Shown here piece by piece: positions 32,877 through 41,947 of a stretch of DNA of 64,000 bases (position 1 is its first letter; each line of letters begins with the position of its first letter). The notes under the pieces were generated by a model. That model worked only from the letters and a program-made list of their open reading frames with translations. It ran no database searches and was not told the origin of the DNA. This stretch comes from Mucilaginibacter sp. SMC90. Its GTDB lineage: Bacteria > Bacteroidota > Bacteroidia > Sphingobacteriales > Sphingobacteriaceae. Location of the stretch: assembly GCF_022811725.1 (NCBI RefSeq), contig NZ_CP094527.1, positions 620,001 to 684,000 of the forward strand, in the 5' to 3' direction. Made by a program: the position numbers and the translations under genes.

Positions 32877-34271
32877 TTATTTTAAAAGGTTTAATACAGA
32901 ACTTACCTGGTTTTCGGTAATAGCTTTCCTGAACAGCGCGTTTGAGTAAGCATATTTAGCCTGTACATAATCTGTTTCGGCGCGGTAAAGGATATTTAGC
33001 GCAGCATTAAGTTCAATAATGTCGGTTAAGCCGTTTTTATATAAAGACAGCTTTTGACGATAGCCATCGGTTGCGGCTTTAAGCTGATGAGGAATTTCGA
33101 GCAAACGGTCATGCGCTGTTTGCAGCTCCACATTTGATTGATTGGCGCTTACAGCCAGCAGTTGCTTTTGTTCTTCCAGCTTTTTACGTGTGTAATCCGT
33201 ATTGGCGCGTTGGGTCCTCAGCTTTAACTGGCGCCTGCGGATATCAAACAGGTTATAAGAAACGCCTATACCTACCAGGTAATTGTTCCTGTCGAAACCC
33301 CAGCCGCTGCTCAGGCTGTTGAAATGATCGTTAGCATCAACACTTGATCCACGGCCCCAAACTGCTCCTTCAAGCATTATTTTAGGATTGTAACTTTTCT
33401 TAACAAGCTCCTCACGTTGCAGGCTGTTTTGGTATACCGACTTATAGTAATTGATTAGCGGGTGGTTAGCCGTATCAACTTCTGAAGGCTGAAGGATATT
33501 TTCGGCACCGATGAGATTTGCCTCAAGAGTAGTGTCAGGCACAATGGTTTGATAGGGCAACCCACTGATTGCCGATAACTGTAATTGCACCTGCTTTAAC
33601 TGATTATTAAGCTCAATATAGTTTAAGCGGGCTTTTGATAGTTCGGCCTCTGCTATACTGGTGTCAACACCGGCACGTACCCCACTTTTGGCAAGTGACT
33701 GTACCGAACGCCGGATCTCTTTATTGCGGCTGATGTTACGGGCCTGGATAGCAAGAAAATTTTCAAGTTTTAACAGCATTAGGTAATTACCGATAGCATA
33801 AGCCTGAAGCTGGTATTTTGAATCGGCAAATTGGTTTTGTTGTACCTGAATATCAGAGCTGGCTACTTTGTTCTGTAACCTGTATGCTCCGAAGTTATAG
33901 ATTTCCCAGTCCAACGCGGCAACACCAACATTAGCAGATACTGTAGTAGTATTACTTTCGGTACGTACGCCCCTTGAATCGGAAGGAATGATACCAAAGC
34001 CAAAATACGGGCCTGCAACGTTGTTATTAGTGCCGTAATCGGCCTGGTAATTTAATTTAAGGTTAGGCAGCCAGTTGCTGCGGGTTTCGGTAGCCATAGC
34101 TTGCTTTACTGCTATTGCCGCCGAGTCGGTTAGTAGTGTCGGTGCATTTTGGTTTACACTGTTGAGCAGTGTTTTTAAACTAACCGGTGTATTATTTTGC
34201 TGCTGCGCGTAACTACAGGCTGCGGTTAACAGGGCTGTAAACAAGCAGCAGAATTTTTTTAAAATTCGCAT
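32877..34271 (-). CDS. TolC family outer-membrane efflux protein
   Basis: 464 residues with a signal peptide (LTAACSYAQQ, cleavage near residue 22). Two OEP repeats of long coiled-coil helices are visible (AEAELSKARLNYIELNNQLK, then QKLSLYKNGLTDIIELNAAL). It forms the trimeric outer-membrane channel for the RND pump encoded next. First gene of the TolC-pump-adaptor operon; the order is reversed from most Proteobacteria but common in Bacteroidota. Confidence 0.93.
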   Translation of the reverse strand: MRILKKFCCLFTALLTAACSYAQQQNNTPVSLKTLLNSVNQNAPTLLTDSAAIAVKQAMATETRSNWLPNLKLNYQADYGTNNNVAGPYFGFGIIPSDSRGVRTESNTTTVSANVGVAALDWEIYNFGAYRLQNKVASSDIQVQQNQFADSKYQLQAYAIGNYLMLLKLENFLAIQARNISRNKEIRRSVQSLAKSGVRAGVDTSIAEAELSKARLNYIELNNQLKQVQLQLSAISGLPYQTIVPDTTLEANLIGAENILQPSEVDTANHPLINYYKSVYQNSLQREELVKKSYNPKIMLEGAVWGRGSSVDANDHFNSLSSGWGFDRNNYLVGIGVSYNLFDIRRRQLKLRTQRANTDYTRKKLEEQKQLLAVSANQSNVELQTAHDRLLEIPHQLKAATDGYRQKLSLYKNGLTDIIELNAALNILYRAETDYVQAKYAYSNALFRKAITENQVSSVLNLLK

Positions 34272-34421
34272 ATCTTGATTTTCCTTAATAATGCTTACCG
34301 GAAAATGCCTGCGCAGATGATCAACATGCAGATCAACAACTACAGCAAACAGTACCGGTAAACGATGGATAATTAATTGAAAAAATGATTGGCAAAGGCA
34401 TAACGCCTTCGGTCATTCAAA

Positions 34422-34820
34422 TCAAATGCGAAAAGTGCAAAGGGAAAGATAGATGTAGTGATGGGCGAAGCTAAGTCTGAGATCTTCGAAAAATGAACTG
34501 ATGCTCAATTTGCGAAGCCGCAATACAAAAAAGAGCAGTATAAAACTGCTTAAAACCGCAGTGATTAAATCAATAACCGATTTTTTTTCTTCAAGGGTTG
34601 ATTTATCAGGCCTTTGTACATAGCTTGATTCGTTGAAGCTTCTGCTTACGCTTTCAGTTTTTCGTTTAAAAACTGAATTAAACGCAGTTGAGTGCGTACT
34701 TGGCAGTTGTGTTAGCCGGGGGAGGAAGAAAACGTGGCTGCTTGCTATAAGCAAATAAAACGCCATCACTGTTATAACCAACCATGACTTTAACAACCCG
34801 GAATTTCTCTTTTTTAACAT
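34422..34820 (-). CDS. Hypothetical membrane protein, 132 aa
   Basis: Two hydrophobic helices (about 12-30, SWLVITVMAFYLLIASSHV, and 84-102, LITAVLSSFILLFFVLRL) separated by a polar, serine-rich loop. It has no recognised domain. A TACTTTTG promoter element lies about 48 bases upstream (34868-34875). It sits between the RND operon and a hybrid histidine kinase but shares no clear operon with either. Confidence 0.6.
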   Translation of the reverse strand: MLKKRNSGLLKSWLVITVMAFYLLIASSHVFFLPRLTQLPSTHSTAFNSVFKRKTESVSRSFNESSYVQRPDKSTLEEKKSVIDLITAVLSSFILLFFVLRLRKLSISSFFEDLRLSFAHHYIYLSLCTFRI

Positions 34821-34867
34821 TTTAACTTACTCAGTACAAAAATGGGAAAAAATGTCGTTTTGTTTTG

Positions 34868-34875
34868 CAAAAGTA
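34868..34875 (-). promoter_or_regulatory. Bacteroidota -7 promoter element (TACTTTTG)
   Basis: Exact TAnnTTTG match on the minus strand, 48 bases before the start of the 132-residue membrane protein. No clear -33 box. Confidence 0.4.
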
Positions 34876-34929
34876 TTGTTGCAAACGCAGCTTCTGAATT
34901 ACGGCTGCCACAAATGGGCACAGACCGTT

Positions 34930-37188
34930 TTAACTTTGATTAGCTTCGGCCTTATTGGTAACTACTGTATACCATTTTGATAGCTTGTTCATCAGTTCAT
35001 CAAGCTTTACGGGCTTACTCAAATAATCGTCCATCCCTGCCTGCAGGCAATCCTGTTCATCGCCGGTCATCGCGTTAGCGGTTAAGGCTATGATAACAGG
35101 TTGTTTAACATCATCTTTACGGATTACCCGGGTAGCTTCAAGCCCATCCATAACAGGCATCTGCATATCCATTAATATCAACCCATAATCGTTTTGATAC
35201 AGGGCTTCTATGGCATCAAGCCCATTCTTGGCTATCCCCGGTTTATAGCCCATTTTGCTTAAAATATGCTTGATAACATGCTGGTTAATCTCGTTATCTT
35301 CCGCTATCAGAATGTTGAAAGGATATTTATCGCTAAAATCAACCGAAAGCTTGGCCTTTACCTGTTTATCTTCATTTTGGCCATGATTATTTCTTAATGC
35401 CATGAAAATCTGCTTGCCAAGTACCTGTTGCTTTATAGGTTTGTTCATAACAGAAGTGAACAGCGACCGCTGATCTTTTATAAACTCTTCGCCTACTGAG
35501 CTTAGCAGGATGATTGGGATGTGGCTATATTCATCCTTTATGATCTTTGATAGCATGGCACCATCCATTACAGGCATATGCATATCAGTAATAACCAGGT
35601 CGATATCTTTATTTTTTTGCAGTACCACCAATGCTTCGGCTGCAGATTCGGCAGATACAGATTTAAGGTTCCAGTTTTCAAACTGCCGCTCCAGGATAGC
35701 CAGATTGGTTTGGTTATCATCAACTACCAGTATTTTTTTACCTTGCAATTCGGTAAGGTCGAAACTCGGCTGCTGCTGATGCCCCCGCTCTCCCGGATAA
35801 GCATTTATAGTAAAGGTGAACTTTGCCCCTACGCCGGGCAGGCTTTGAACGCCAATAGTACCACCCATTAAAGTAACAAGCTTTTGGCAAATTGCTAAAC
35901 CAAGGCCTGTACCGCCATACTTACGTGTGGTAGATGAATCAACCTGCGAAAATGCGCGGAATAAGCGGTGCAGTTTATCTTTCGGAATACCAATGCCGGT
36001 ATCCCAAACATCAAATTGTAATTTCAGCAAACCATCAGGTTGTTTTTCGAGGCAGCCAACATGAATACCAACTTCTCCTCTTTCGGTAAACTTAATAGCG
36101 TTGTTTACCAGGTTAATAAGTACTTGTTTAAGCCTCAACGGATCGCCGATGATACTCGGGGGAATATCTTCATCTATTTCATAAACAAGATCAAGACCCA
36201 TTTGCCCGGCTTTAACAGCAAACATATCCATAACATCTTCAATACCCTGGCGCAGGTTAAAATCCTCCTGCTCGAGGTCAAGACTTCCTGCTTCTATTTT
36301 CGAGAAATCGAGGATATTATTGATCACATGTATAAGCGTTTCGCCGCAATTAATGATGGTTTCGGTAAACATCCGCTGTTCTTCATTAAGCTCGGTTTCA
36401 TTCAGCAATGCAGACATGCCTATTACGCCGTTCATCGGTGTACGGATCTCGTGGCTCATGGTAGCCAGGAATATACTTTTTTCCTGGTTAGCCTGATCGG
36501 CCGCCAGGCGGGCTTTTTGAAGCTCGTGGTTTGAGTGGTTCAGCTCTTTATTTGCCGCTGCTAAAACCTCTTCATTGTGCTTACGCTCAAGTGACAGTTG
36601 TGCTTCGCGTTGCAGATCGGCCATTTGCAGGGTTTGCACTATTCGCAGCTCATTATATTTGCGCAATTGATAGGCCCATAACCCGCATATAAACATAATA
36701 ACGCCGGTAAGCAGGATATGTATTATAAACGTTTGAAGATCAAAGTAATTAAGCTGTGTGAAAAATATATTGCCATACCCGATATCCTGCAGGTAGCTAA
36801 ACGTGGCGTGGTGTATGGTAACTACTATAACCAACGGAAGCTGCAGTTTCCAGTTTTGATAAGTGATAAGCAGGGCGCTTGAAATAAAAGCAAAAAAATG
36901 CATCTCAAACATGCCATGCATCTGGTAAATATACTGCGCCATAAAAATACCCAGCACACATGCCAACACATATTGATATAGCGAAGATTGCGGTAGCGCT
37001 ATTTTTGCTGTATAATAAGCCAGCAGGCAAAGGCCTCCGACACCAAAGGCTATAAGCCAGGTATCATAAAAAAATGCTAATGCCAAACCTACCGCAAAGT
37101 GCACTGGCAAAAAATAATTCATCAACCTGTCTGAGCGGTCTTTGATTTCGGTTTGAAAATTAATGTTATGAGCTATGGCTGCAGTCAC
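34930..37188 (-). CDS. Hybrid sensor histidine kinase with two receiver domains
   Basis: 752 residues, GTG start. Six N-terminal hydrophobic helices (about 25-185) include [13 protein letters not shown] and IHHATFSYL (His126-127), a pattern I associate with the membrane module of some chemoreceptors. A coiled coil leads to HisKA ([15 protein letters not shown], His about 246) and a HATPase ([32 protein letters not shown]). Two receivers follow with phospho-acceptor Asp in [13 protein letters not shown] and [13 protein letters not shown]. There is no DNA-binding domain, so output goes to a separate partner. It lies 24 bases after a thioredoxin-fold gene. Confidence 0.93.
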   Translation of the reverse strand: MTAAIAHNINFQTEIKDRSDRLMNYFLPVHFAVGLALAFFYDTWLIAFGVGGLCLLAYYTAKIALPQSSLYQYVLACVLGIFMAQYIYQMHGMFEMHFFAFISSALLITYQNWKLQLPLVIVVTIHHATFSYLQDIGYGNIFFTQLNYFDLQTFIIHILLTGVIMFICGLWAYQLRKYNELRIVQTLQMADLQREAQLSLERKHNEEVLAAANKELNHSNHELQKARLAADQANQEKSIFLATMSHEIRTPMNGVIGMSALLNETELNEEQRMFTETIINCGETLIHVINNILDFSKIEAGSLDLEQEDFNLRQGIEDVMDMFAVKAGQMGLDLVYEIDEDIPPSIIGDPLRLKQVLINLVNNAIKFTERGEVGIHVGCLEKQPDGLLKLQFDVWDTGIGIPKDKLHRLFRAFSQVDSSTTRKYGGTGLGLAICQKLVTLMGGTIGVQSLPGVGAKFTFTINAYPGERGHQQQPSFDLTELQGKKILVVDDNQTNLAILERQFENWNLKSVSAESAAEALVVLQKNKDIDLVITDMHMPVMDGAMLSKIIKDEYSHIPIILLSSVGEEFIKDQRSLFTSVMNKPIKQQVLGKQIFMALRNNHGQNEDKQVKAKLSVDFSDKYPFNILIAEDNEINQHVIKHILSKMGYKPGIAKNGLDAIEALYQNDYGLILMDMQMPVMDGLEATRVIRKDDVKQPVIIALTANAMTGDEQDCLQAGMDDYLSKPVKLDELMNKLSKWYTVVTNKAEANQS

Positions 37189-37212
37189 TGTTTTCTTGAG
37201 CTTATGGGTATG

Positions 37213-37809
37213 TTAATTATGACAATCGGGCAAGCGACAGCCATAAGATATTAGCGCCAATTTATTAAATGTGAGTGGAGTATTGTTACTAAGTAAACCG
37301 TTAATTGCTATTTTGGCAAAGCTTGTCTTCTCGTCAGTGCAATAACGACTTACATTATAATTGCCGCGATAGTATAGTTTACTTTCGGTATCAATCAGCG
37401 CAACCTGTGGTGTGGAATAAACCCCGCAGGCTTCGGCAACGGAAGGATCAAATATTACCGGGAGTTTCATGCCAAATTTATCCTGGATCTCGCTTTCGGT
37501 AAAATGTTTATTGCTCATGATCACAATAGCAAAATTTACCCTGTCGCGGTATTGTTCAACAATGGCTTTAAATTGTTTAACATTAAACCTTGAGCATGGG
37601 CATCCCGGATTAAAAAAGTGCAAAAACAGCGGTTTGCTATGGTCTTTATAATGCCTTGGGTTAACGGAAACAACCGAACCTTGTTTTACCGGTTTATAGT
37701 TTTCGGGCACCGGCGTGGGTAGCTGATATTGCAGCTCATTATACCAAAATAATGCGCCGACAATAGCAAGCAGTATAACAAGCCAACCAATAACTAACGT
37801 TTTTTTCAT
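37213..37809 (-). CDS. Membrane-anchored thioredoxin-fold protein (DUF6436-like)
   Basis: 198 residues. One N-terminal membrane helix (about 5-22) anchors a periplasmic domain. The thioredoxin-like active site is C-x-C (NPGCPCSRFNVKQFK), and the cis-proline region appears as GVYSTPQVALID. This matches the AhpC/TSA-like DUF6436 type rather than classical CxxC thioredoxins. It probably reduces or senses thiols in the periplasm. It is 24 bases upstream of the hybrid histidine kinase in the same direction, so a joint redox-sensing role is possible. Confidence 0.78.
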   Translation of the reverse strand: MKKTLVIGWLVILLAIVGALFWYNELQYQLPTPVPENYKPVKQGSVVSVNPRHYKDHSKPLFLHFFNPGCPCSRFNVKQFKAIVEQYRDRVNFAIVIMSNKHFTESEIQDKFGMKLPVIFDPSVAEACGVYSTPQVALIDTESKLYYRGNYNVSRYCTDEKTSFAKIAINGLLSNNTPLTFNKLALISYGCRLPDCHN

Positions 37810-37994
37810 TGTGCCAAGGCCTTCTGCATATCATCCAAAATGGATAAAAAATGCAAAAAAGTACTTGTAAACATAATGTTTTTTGGTGTATAAAAAACAC
37901 TTTTTCAGCGCTTTAAACATATAGGTTTTAAATTTAACCGTTGATAGGGAAGTGTTTTTAACCATTAATTTAATAATGCACTACACCTTTCATT

Positions 37995-39080
37995 TTACTT
38001 AATGATTTTTTTTCGCTTTTCGGTTAAATAACGGCGTAGTGGAATATCATAAGCCTTCATAACAAGGTAAGCAAATGTAACCAGTATAATTAATCCTGGT
38101 ATAATGATGTAAGCTAAATGGATAGCATCGGGTTTATTTGCCGCGTAATAACTACCAAACATCCACATCACAAAGTAATGTGTCATATACAACGGGTATG
38201 AAATATTGCCCGAAAAAACGCATATTTTACGTAAGCCGTTATTAAGAACAGCACCCGCCCCCAAGGCAACCAGCAAAGGGAAATAAATGATAACTACAAA
38301 AGGCTCGCTAAGCCAGTTCCATGATGAAAATGGCATCAGGAAAGCCAGCATTAATAAAACTGAAAGGCCGATAAAACCAATTTTATTTTTGATAATGAGG
38401 TTGTAACGGTAAACCAGTAAACCGGCAGTAAAGGAATAGGCTATACGCACGCCCCCGTCCCAAAAAGTGTCGCCGCTCCAACCGCCCATTAAATTACCGG
38501 AATGGCCGGCCACATAGCAAATACCCGCTGCTGCAATTACTGCAAGCACTATCAGGTAATGCCGGGCCAGGCGGTAAAGCACAAGCGCATAAATAACGTT
38601 AGCCGCATATTCCCAAAACAACGACCACGCGGGTGCATTAAAACCAAACAAGTTAAAATACCGCTCGGTCATGGTTGCATTAGGGATCATGAATATCGAG
38701 CTAAGAAACAACAGTAATATACTGCCCCCGCTGCGGGCGATAGGCTGGGCATTAAACGGATCAAATAAAAAACCAAGCAAGCCCAATACCGAGCCAAAAA
38801 CAACGAGTGGGTGCAACCTGATGAGCCTTGATTTAAAAAATTCCATAATACCCATTTTGCCAATTCTGTCATCATAGGCATAGCCAATTACAAAACCCGA
38901 CAGGCAAAAGAAAAAATCGACCGCCAGGAAACCGTGGCCTATAAAATCCTTGCTGTAGTCGGAGTAAGCGATCTCCATAAAATGGAAAGTAACAACGGCT
39001 ATAGCGGCCACCCCCCGCAGGCCATCAAGGATTTCGAAATGTTGTTTGGTTTTAAGGATGCCGGGATTTAGTTTTTCCAT
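37995..39080 (-). CDS. Acyltransferase family 3 (OafA/YrhL-like) membrane protein
   Basis: 361 residues and about ten hydrophobic segments. The acyltransferase-3 signature is at the N-terminus: FEILDGLRGVAAIAVVTFHF (R-G-x-A-A, then His) followed by GHGFLAVDFFFCLSGFVIGY. These enzymes O-acetylate sugars of the cell surface or exopolysaccharides. There is no SGNH domain fused. It appears as a single gene; terminal KKRKKIIK is cytoplasmic. Confidence 0.9.
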   Translation of the reverse strand: MEKLNPGILKTKQHFEILDGLRGVAAIAVVTFHFMEIAYSDYSKDFIGHGFLAVDFFFCLSGFVIGYAYDDRIGKMGIMEFFKSRLIRLHPLVVFGSVLGLLGFLFDPFNAQPIARSGGSILLLFLSSIFMIPNATMTERYFNLFGFNAPAWSLFWEYAANVIYALVLYRLARHYLIVLAVIAAAGICYVAGHSGNLMGGWSGDTFWDGGVRIAYSFTAGLLVYRYNLIIKNKIGFIGLSVLLMLAFLMPFSSWNWLSEPFVVIIYFPLLVALGAGAVLNNGLRKICVFSGNISYPLYMTHYFVMWMFGSYYAANKPDAIHLAYIIIPGLIILVTFAYLVMKAYDIPLRRYLTEKRKKIIK

Positions 39081-39169
39081 GTTAAATTATCCAGGTTTAT
39101 GCAGGAACCTGATTTGCTAAGTAAACAAAAAAACCGCGAAATGAAAGGATTGCATTTTAAAACAGGCTT

Positions 39170-39628
39170 TTAACAGCCAAACTGGGTAAGATGATGGTCA
39201 AGGTGTTTATAGAACATATTGTTCCACTCGGTAAGGGTTAACGGACCAAATGAATGTGATTGGCGGCCCGCAAATGCTGCTTCGCCCAGTTGCTGTGTTT
39301 TTTGGATATAGGATATTAACCGCGCTTTTTCGATATTGAAATCCCGTTCGCCGGCGATAAGAAATGCAGGCGCTGTAGGACTGTTGCGTTTATATGGAGT
39401 TTCGCTCACCACTTTATTTTTAACCAGCATTTTCAATATTATCTTCATAAATGCACCGGGCTTAGGGTGTTTATCTTCATACACCATTTCGTATGTTACA
39501 CAACAATGGGCCAGCATTTGCGCAACGCTCATTTTACCCCATTGAGGAGATGTTTGAGGGGTAAGTTTATTGATGCGGCTGATCACATCATCAGCTACTT
39601 GTACCGTAAAAATATTGGGTAAGGCCAT
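39170..39628 (-). CDS. DUF1569 (DinB-like fold) protein
   Basis: 152 residues from ATG 39628 (MALPNIFTVQVADDVISRIN); an upstream ATG at 39670 adds 14 residues that do not look family-like. DUF1569 hallmarks: WGKMSVAQMLAHCCVTYEM with the first metal-type His, and the C-terminal LTEWNNMFYKHLDHHLTQF with more histidines. DinB-like helical bundle, probably metal-binding; function unknown. Monocistronic and divergent from the CMD gene cluster. Confidence 0.8.
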   Translation of the reverse strand: MALPNIFTVQVADDVISRINKLTPQTSPQWGKMSVAQMLAHCCVTYEMVYEDKHPKPGAFMKIILKMLVKNKVVSETPYKRNSPTAPAFLIAGERDFNIEKARLISYIQKTQQLGEAAFAGRQSHSFGPLTLTEWNNMFYKHLDHHLTQFGC

Positions 39629-39820
39629 GAAGCCAAGATAGGTATTTTTATGCAGGGCTGTATCACACATGCCTGTTATACAAAGTAATTACGAAAAGCA
39701 GGCAACGTATATGATACGCCATGTTCCCTTATCCCAAAAAATAAAAAATATTTTTTCCATTTTGTCCAATCCACACAGCATGGTTGTCATTAGGTTTTAA
39801 CAACAAAAATTTAAAACAAA

Positions 39821-40273
39821 ATGGAACAGAGAATCAACATGTGGGAGAAAGGCCAAAACGCTTTAAAACCATTATTCGGCATCAGCGCATATCTTAAAAA
39901 ATCACCCCTTGAGTTATCATTACTTGAACTGGTAAATTTCAGGGTATCACAGATCAATAAATGTGCTTACTGCCTTGATATGCATTATAAAGATGCCCGT
40001 GCCAAAGGCGAAACCGAGCAACGATTATACGGACTGAGCGCCTGGGAAGAATCTCCTTATTATACCGACCGTGAAAGGGCCGCCTTTGCCTGGGCCGAAG
40101 CCGTTACCGCCTGCCATGTAACCGATGAAGTGTATGCTACAGCCAAGGCCCAGTTCAACGATCAGGAACTGATTGACCTTACACTGGCAGTTACTACCAT
40201 TAACACCTGGAACCGCATTAACCTGTCGTTCCCCAACACACCGGGCACTTACCAGGTTGGTCAGTTTGCATAA
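39821..40273 (+). CDS. Carboxymuconolactone decarboxylase (AhpD-like) family protein
   Basis: 150 residues. The AhpD-type active site CAYCLDMHYKDAR (C-x-x-C then x3-H) is intact, so it should act as a peroxidase- or disulphide-related enzyme rather than a true decarboxylase. The later EAVTACHVTDEVY and AVTTINTWNRINL match the family. It is 33 bases upstream of a YCII gene and an ECF-type sigma factor gene; CMD and YCII proteins commonly accompany ECF sigma factors of these groups. Confidence 0.88.
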   Translation: MEQRINMWEKGQNALKPLFGISAYLKKSPLELSLLELVNFRVSQINKCAYCLDMHYKDARAKGETEQRLYGLSAWEESPYYTDRERAAFAWAEAVTACHVTDEVYATAKAQFNDQELIDLTLAVTTINTWNRINLSFPNTPGTYQVGQFA

Positions 40274-40306
40274 ACAGCTTATATTACAACACTAAAACAT
40301 AACCTT

Positions 40307-40651
40307 ATGAATGAGTTTTTGTTAGTGATCCACAGGGATCTGAAAAGTAAGGATGCCAGCCCTTCGCCCGAGCAAATGCAGGCAGCTATAAAACCTTTCC
40401 AGGATTGGATTGGGGGCATCGCAGCCCAAAACAAGCTGGTTGGCCCTCCCAAACGCTGGGATGGTGATGGCAGGGTGATCAAACAAAATACAGTGATCAA
40501 TGGCCCCTATGCCGAAATTAAGGAATCAATAGGCGGCTTGTTCCTGATCAGGGCCGAAGATTATGATGATGCTGTTGAAATTGCCAAAGGCTGCCCGGTA
40601 TTGCAATGGGGTGCCACTGTTGAAGTGCGAATGGCTATACCTGCCGTATAA
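40307..40651 (+). CDS. YCII-related (DGPF) domain protein
   Basis: 114 residues. Pattern: MNEFLLVIHRDLKSKDASPS, LVGPPKRWDGDGRVIKQ, the DGPF-region variant VINGPYAEIKESIGGLFLI, and the C-terminal CPVLQWGATVEVRMA. DGPF/YCII proteins are conserved neighbours of ECF42-type sigma factors and have been proposed to act with them, though the chemistry is unknown. A hairpin lies between this gene and the sigma gene. Confidence 0.88.
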   Translation: MNEFLLVIHRDLKSKDASPSPEQMQAAIKPFQDWIGGIAAQNKLVGPPKRWDGDGRVIKQNTVINGPYAEIKESIGGLFLIRAEDYDDAVEIAKGCPVLQWGATVEVRMAIPAV

Positions 40652-40655
40652 AACG

Positions 40656-40687
40656 AAAATGCCTTTGTACCTTTGCAAAGGCATTTT
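40656..40687 (+). terminator. Hairpin between YCII and sigma factor genes
   Basis: A 12-bp perfect stem (AAAATGCCTTTG with CAAAGGCATTTT), loop of eight bases, followed by TATTT. It resembles a Rho-independent terminator or attenuator in the 45-base gap, which also contains the unlikely upstream ATG at 40673. Confidence 0.7.
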
Positions 40688-40696
40688 TATTTACCT

Positions 40697-41938
40697 ATGC
40701 AACCTAAAGAGCTTCTGCCCCACCTGTTCCGTACCGAATACCGCAAAATTACAGCGGTACTTTGCCGCCTTTTTGGTATCGAACATATTGAAATTGCCGA
40801 GGATATTGTGAGCGATACTTTCCTTTCGGCTACCGAGAACTGGAGCCTGAAAGGATTGCCCGATAACCCAACAGCCTGGCTTTACACGGTTGCAAAAAAC
40901 AAAACCAAAAATTACCTGAAACGGGATACCATTTTTAAACAAAAGCTTTCGCCCGAAATAATATATACCAGCGGCAGCACTGGCGAAATAGAGATCGACC
41001 TATCTACCAAAAACATTGCCGATAGTCAGCTGGCTATGATCTTTACAGTTTGTAACCCGGTCATCTCCGGCGAATCGCAGGTAGCACTTGCTTTAAACCT
41101 GCTTTGTGGTTTTGGCATACAGGAAATTACGGATGCATTTTTAGCAAACAAAGAAGTTATATACAAGCGGATAAACCGCGCTAAGGAAAAGTTGAAGGAG
41201 GCCGGGATCCAGATCAAACAGCCAACCCTAAACGAAATTGGCAACCGGCTGGAAACTGTTTTGACAACCATCTACCTGTTATTTTCTGAAGGATATTACT
41301 CTGTTTCACAAAACATCACGCTGCGCCAGGACCTTTGTACCGAAGCCATGCGGCTCAATTACCTGCTTATTGAGAATTCTGCCACCAATACCCCGGCAGT
41401 TAATGCTTTGTTTGCGCTGATGTGTTTTCATGCATCGCGGTTTAGGGCCCGTACCAATGATAATGGCACCATGATCATTTATGAAGATCAGGACGAATCA
41501 CTTTGGGATAGAGATTTAATTGATAAAGGCATCCATTACCTAAACCAGGCATCAACCGGAACAACTTTAACTAAATATCATTTGGAGGCCGGCATTGCCT
41601 ACTGGCACACCATTAAAGAAAATACTGCTGCAAAATGGGAGAATATATTGCAATTGTACAATAACCTCCTTATCATGGAGTATTCGCCAATAGCAGCTTT
41701 GAACCGCACATTCGCCCTTGCCAAAACAAACGGCAAACCGGCCGCAATAGCCGAAGCCGAAAAGCTAAACCTGATCAATAACCATTTTTATTATTCGCTA
41801 TTGGGTAACCTGTATACCGACGTAGATAATAAAAAAGCATTGCAGCATTACGAAACGGCTCTGAAACTGGCTGCGTCTGCAAATGATAAGGCGATGATAG
41901 CTATTAATATCGACCGGCTTAAGCAGCATCATAATTAA
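40697..41938 (+). CDS. ECF42-type RNA polymerase sigma factor with C-terminal DUF6596/TPR-like extension
   Basis: 413 residues from ATG 40697 (MQPKELLPHLFRTEYRKI); the ATG at 40673 lies inside a hairpin stem and adds unrelated residues. Region 2 is seen as IEIAEDIVSDTFLSATENW, region 2.4-like WLYTVAKNKTKNYLKRD, and region 4 as LCGFGIQEITDAFLANKEVI. The large C-terminal part (ETVLTTIYLLFSEGYY and later YLNQASTGTTLTKYHLEAGI) is the extension typical of ECF41/42-like sigma factors, where it controls activity instead of an anti-sigma factor. It directs transcription of neighbouring genes in characterised cases. Confidence 0.88.
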   Translation: MQPKELLPHLFRTEYRKITAVLCRLFGIEHIEIAEDIVSDTFLSATENWSLKGLPDNPTAWLYTVAKNKTKNYLKRDTIFKQKLSPEIIYTSGSTGEIEIDLSTKNIADSQLAMIFTVCNPVISGESQVALALNLLCGFGIQEITDAFLANKEVIYKRINRAKEKLKEAGIQIKQPTLNEIGNRLETVLTTIYLLFSEGYYSVSQNITLRQDLCTEAMRLNYLLIENSATNTPAVNALFALMCFHASRFRARTNDNGTMIIYEDQDESLWDRDLIDKGIHYLNQASTGTTLTKYHLEAGIAYWHTIKENTAAKWENILQLYNNLLIMEYSPIAALNRTFALAKTNGKPAAIAEAEKLNLINNHFYYSLLGNLYTDVDNKKALQHYETALKLAASANDKAMIAINIDRLKQHHN

Positions 41939-41947
41939 GATCATCTA

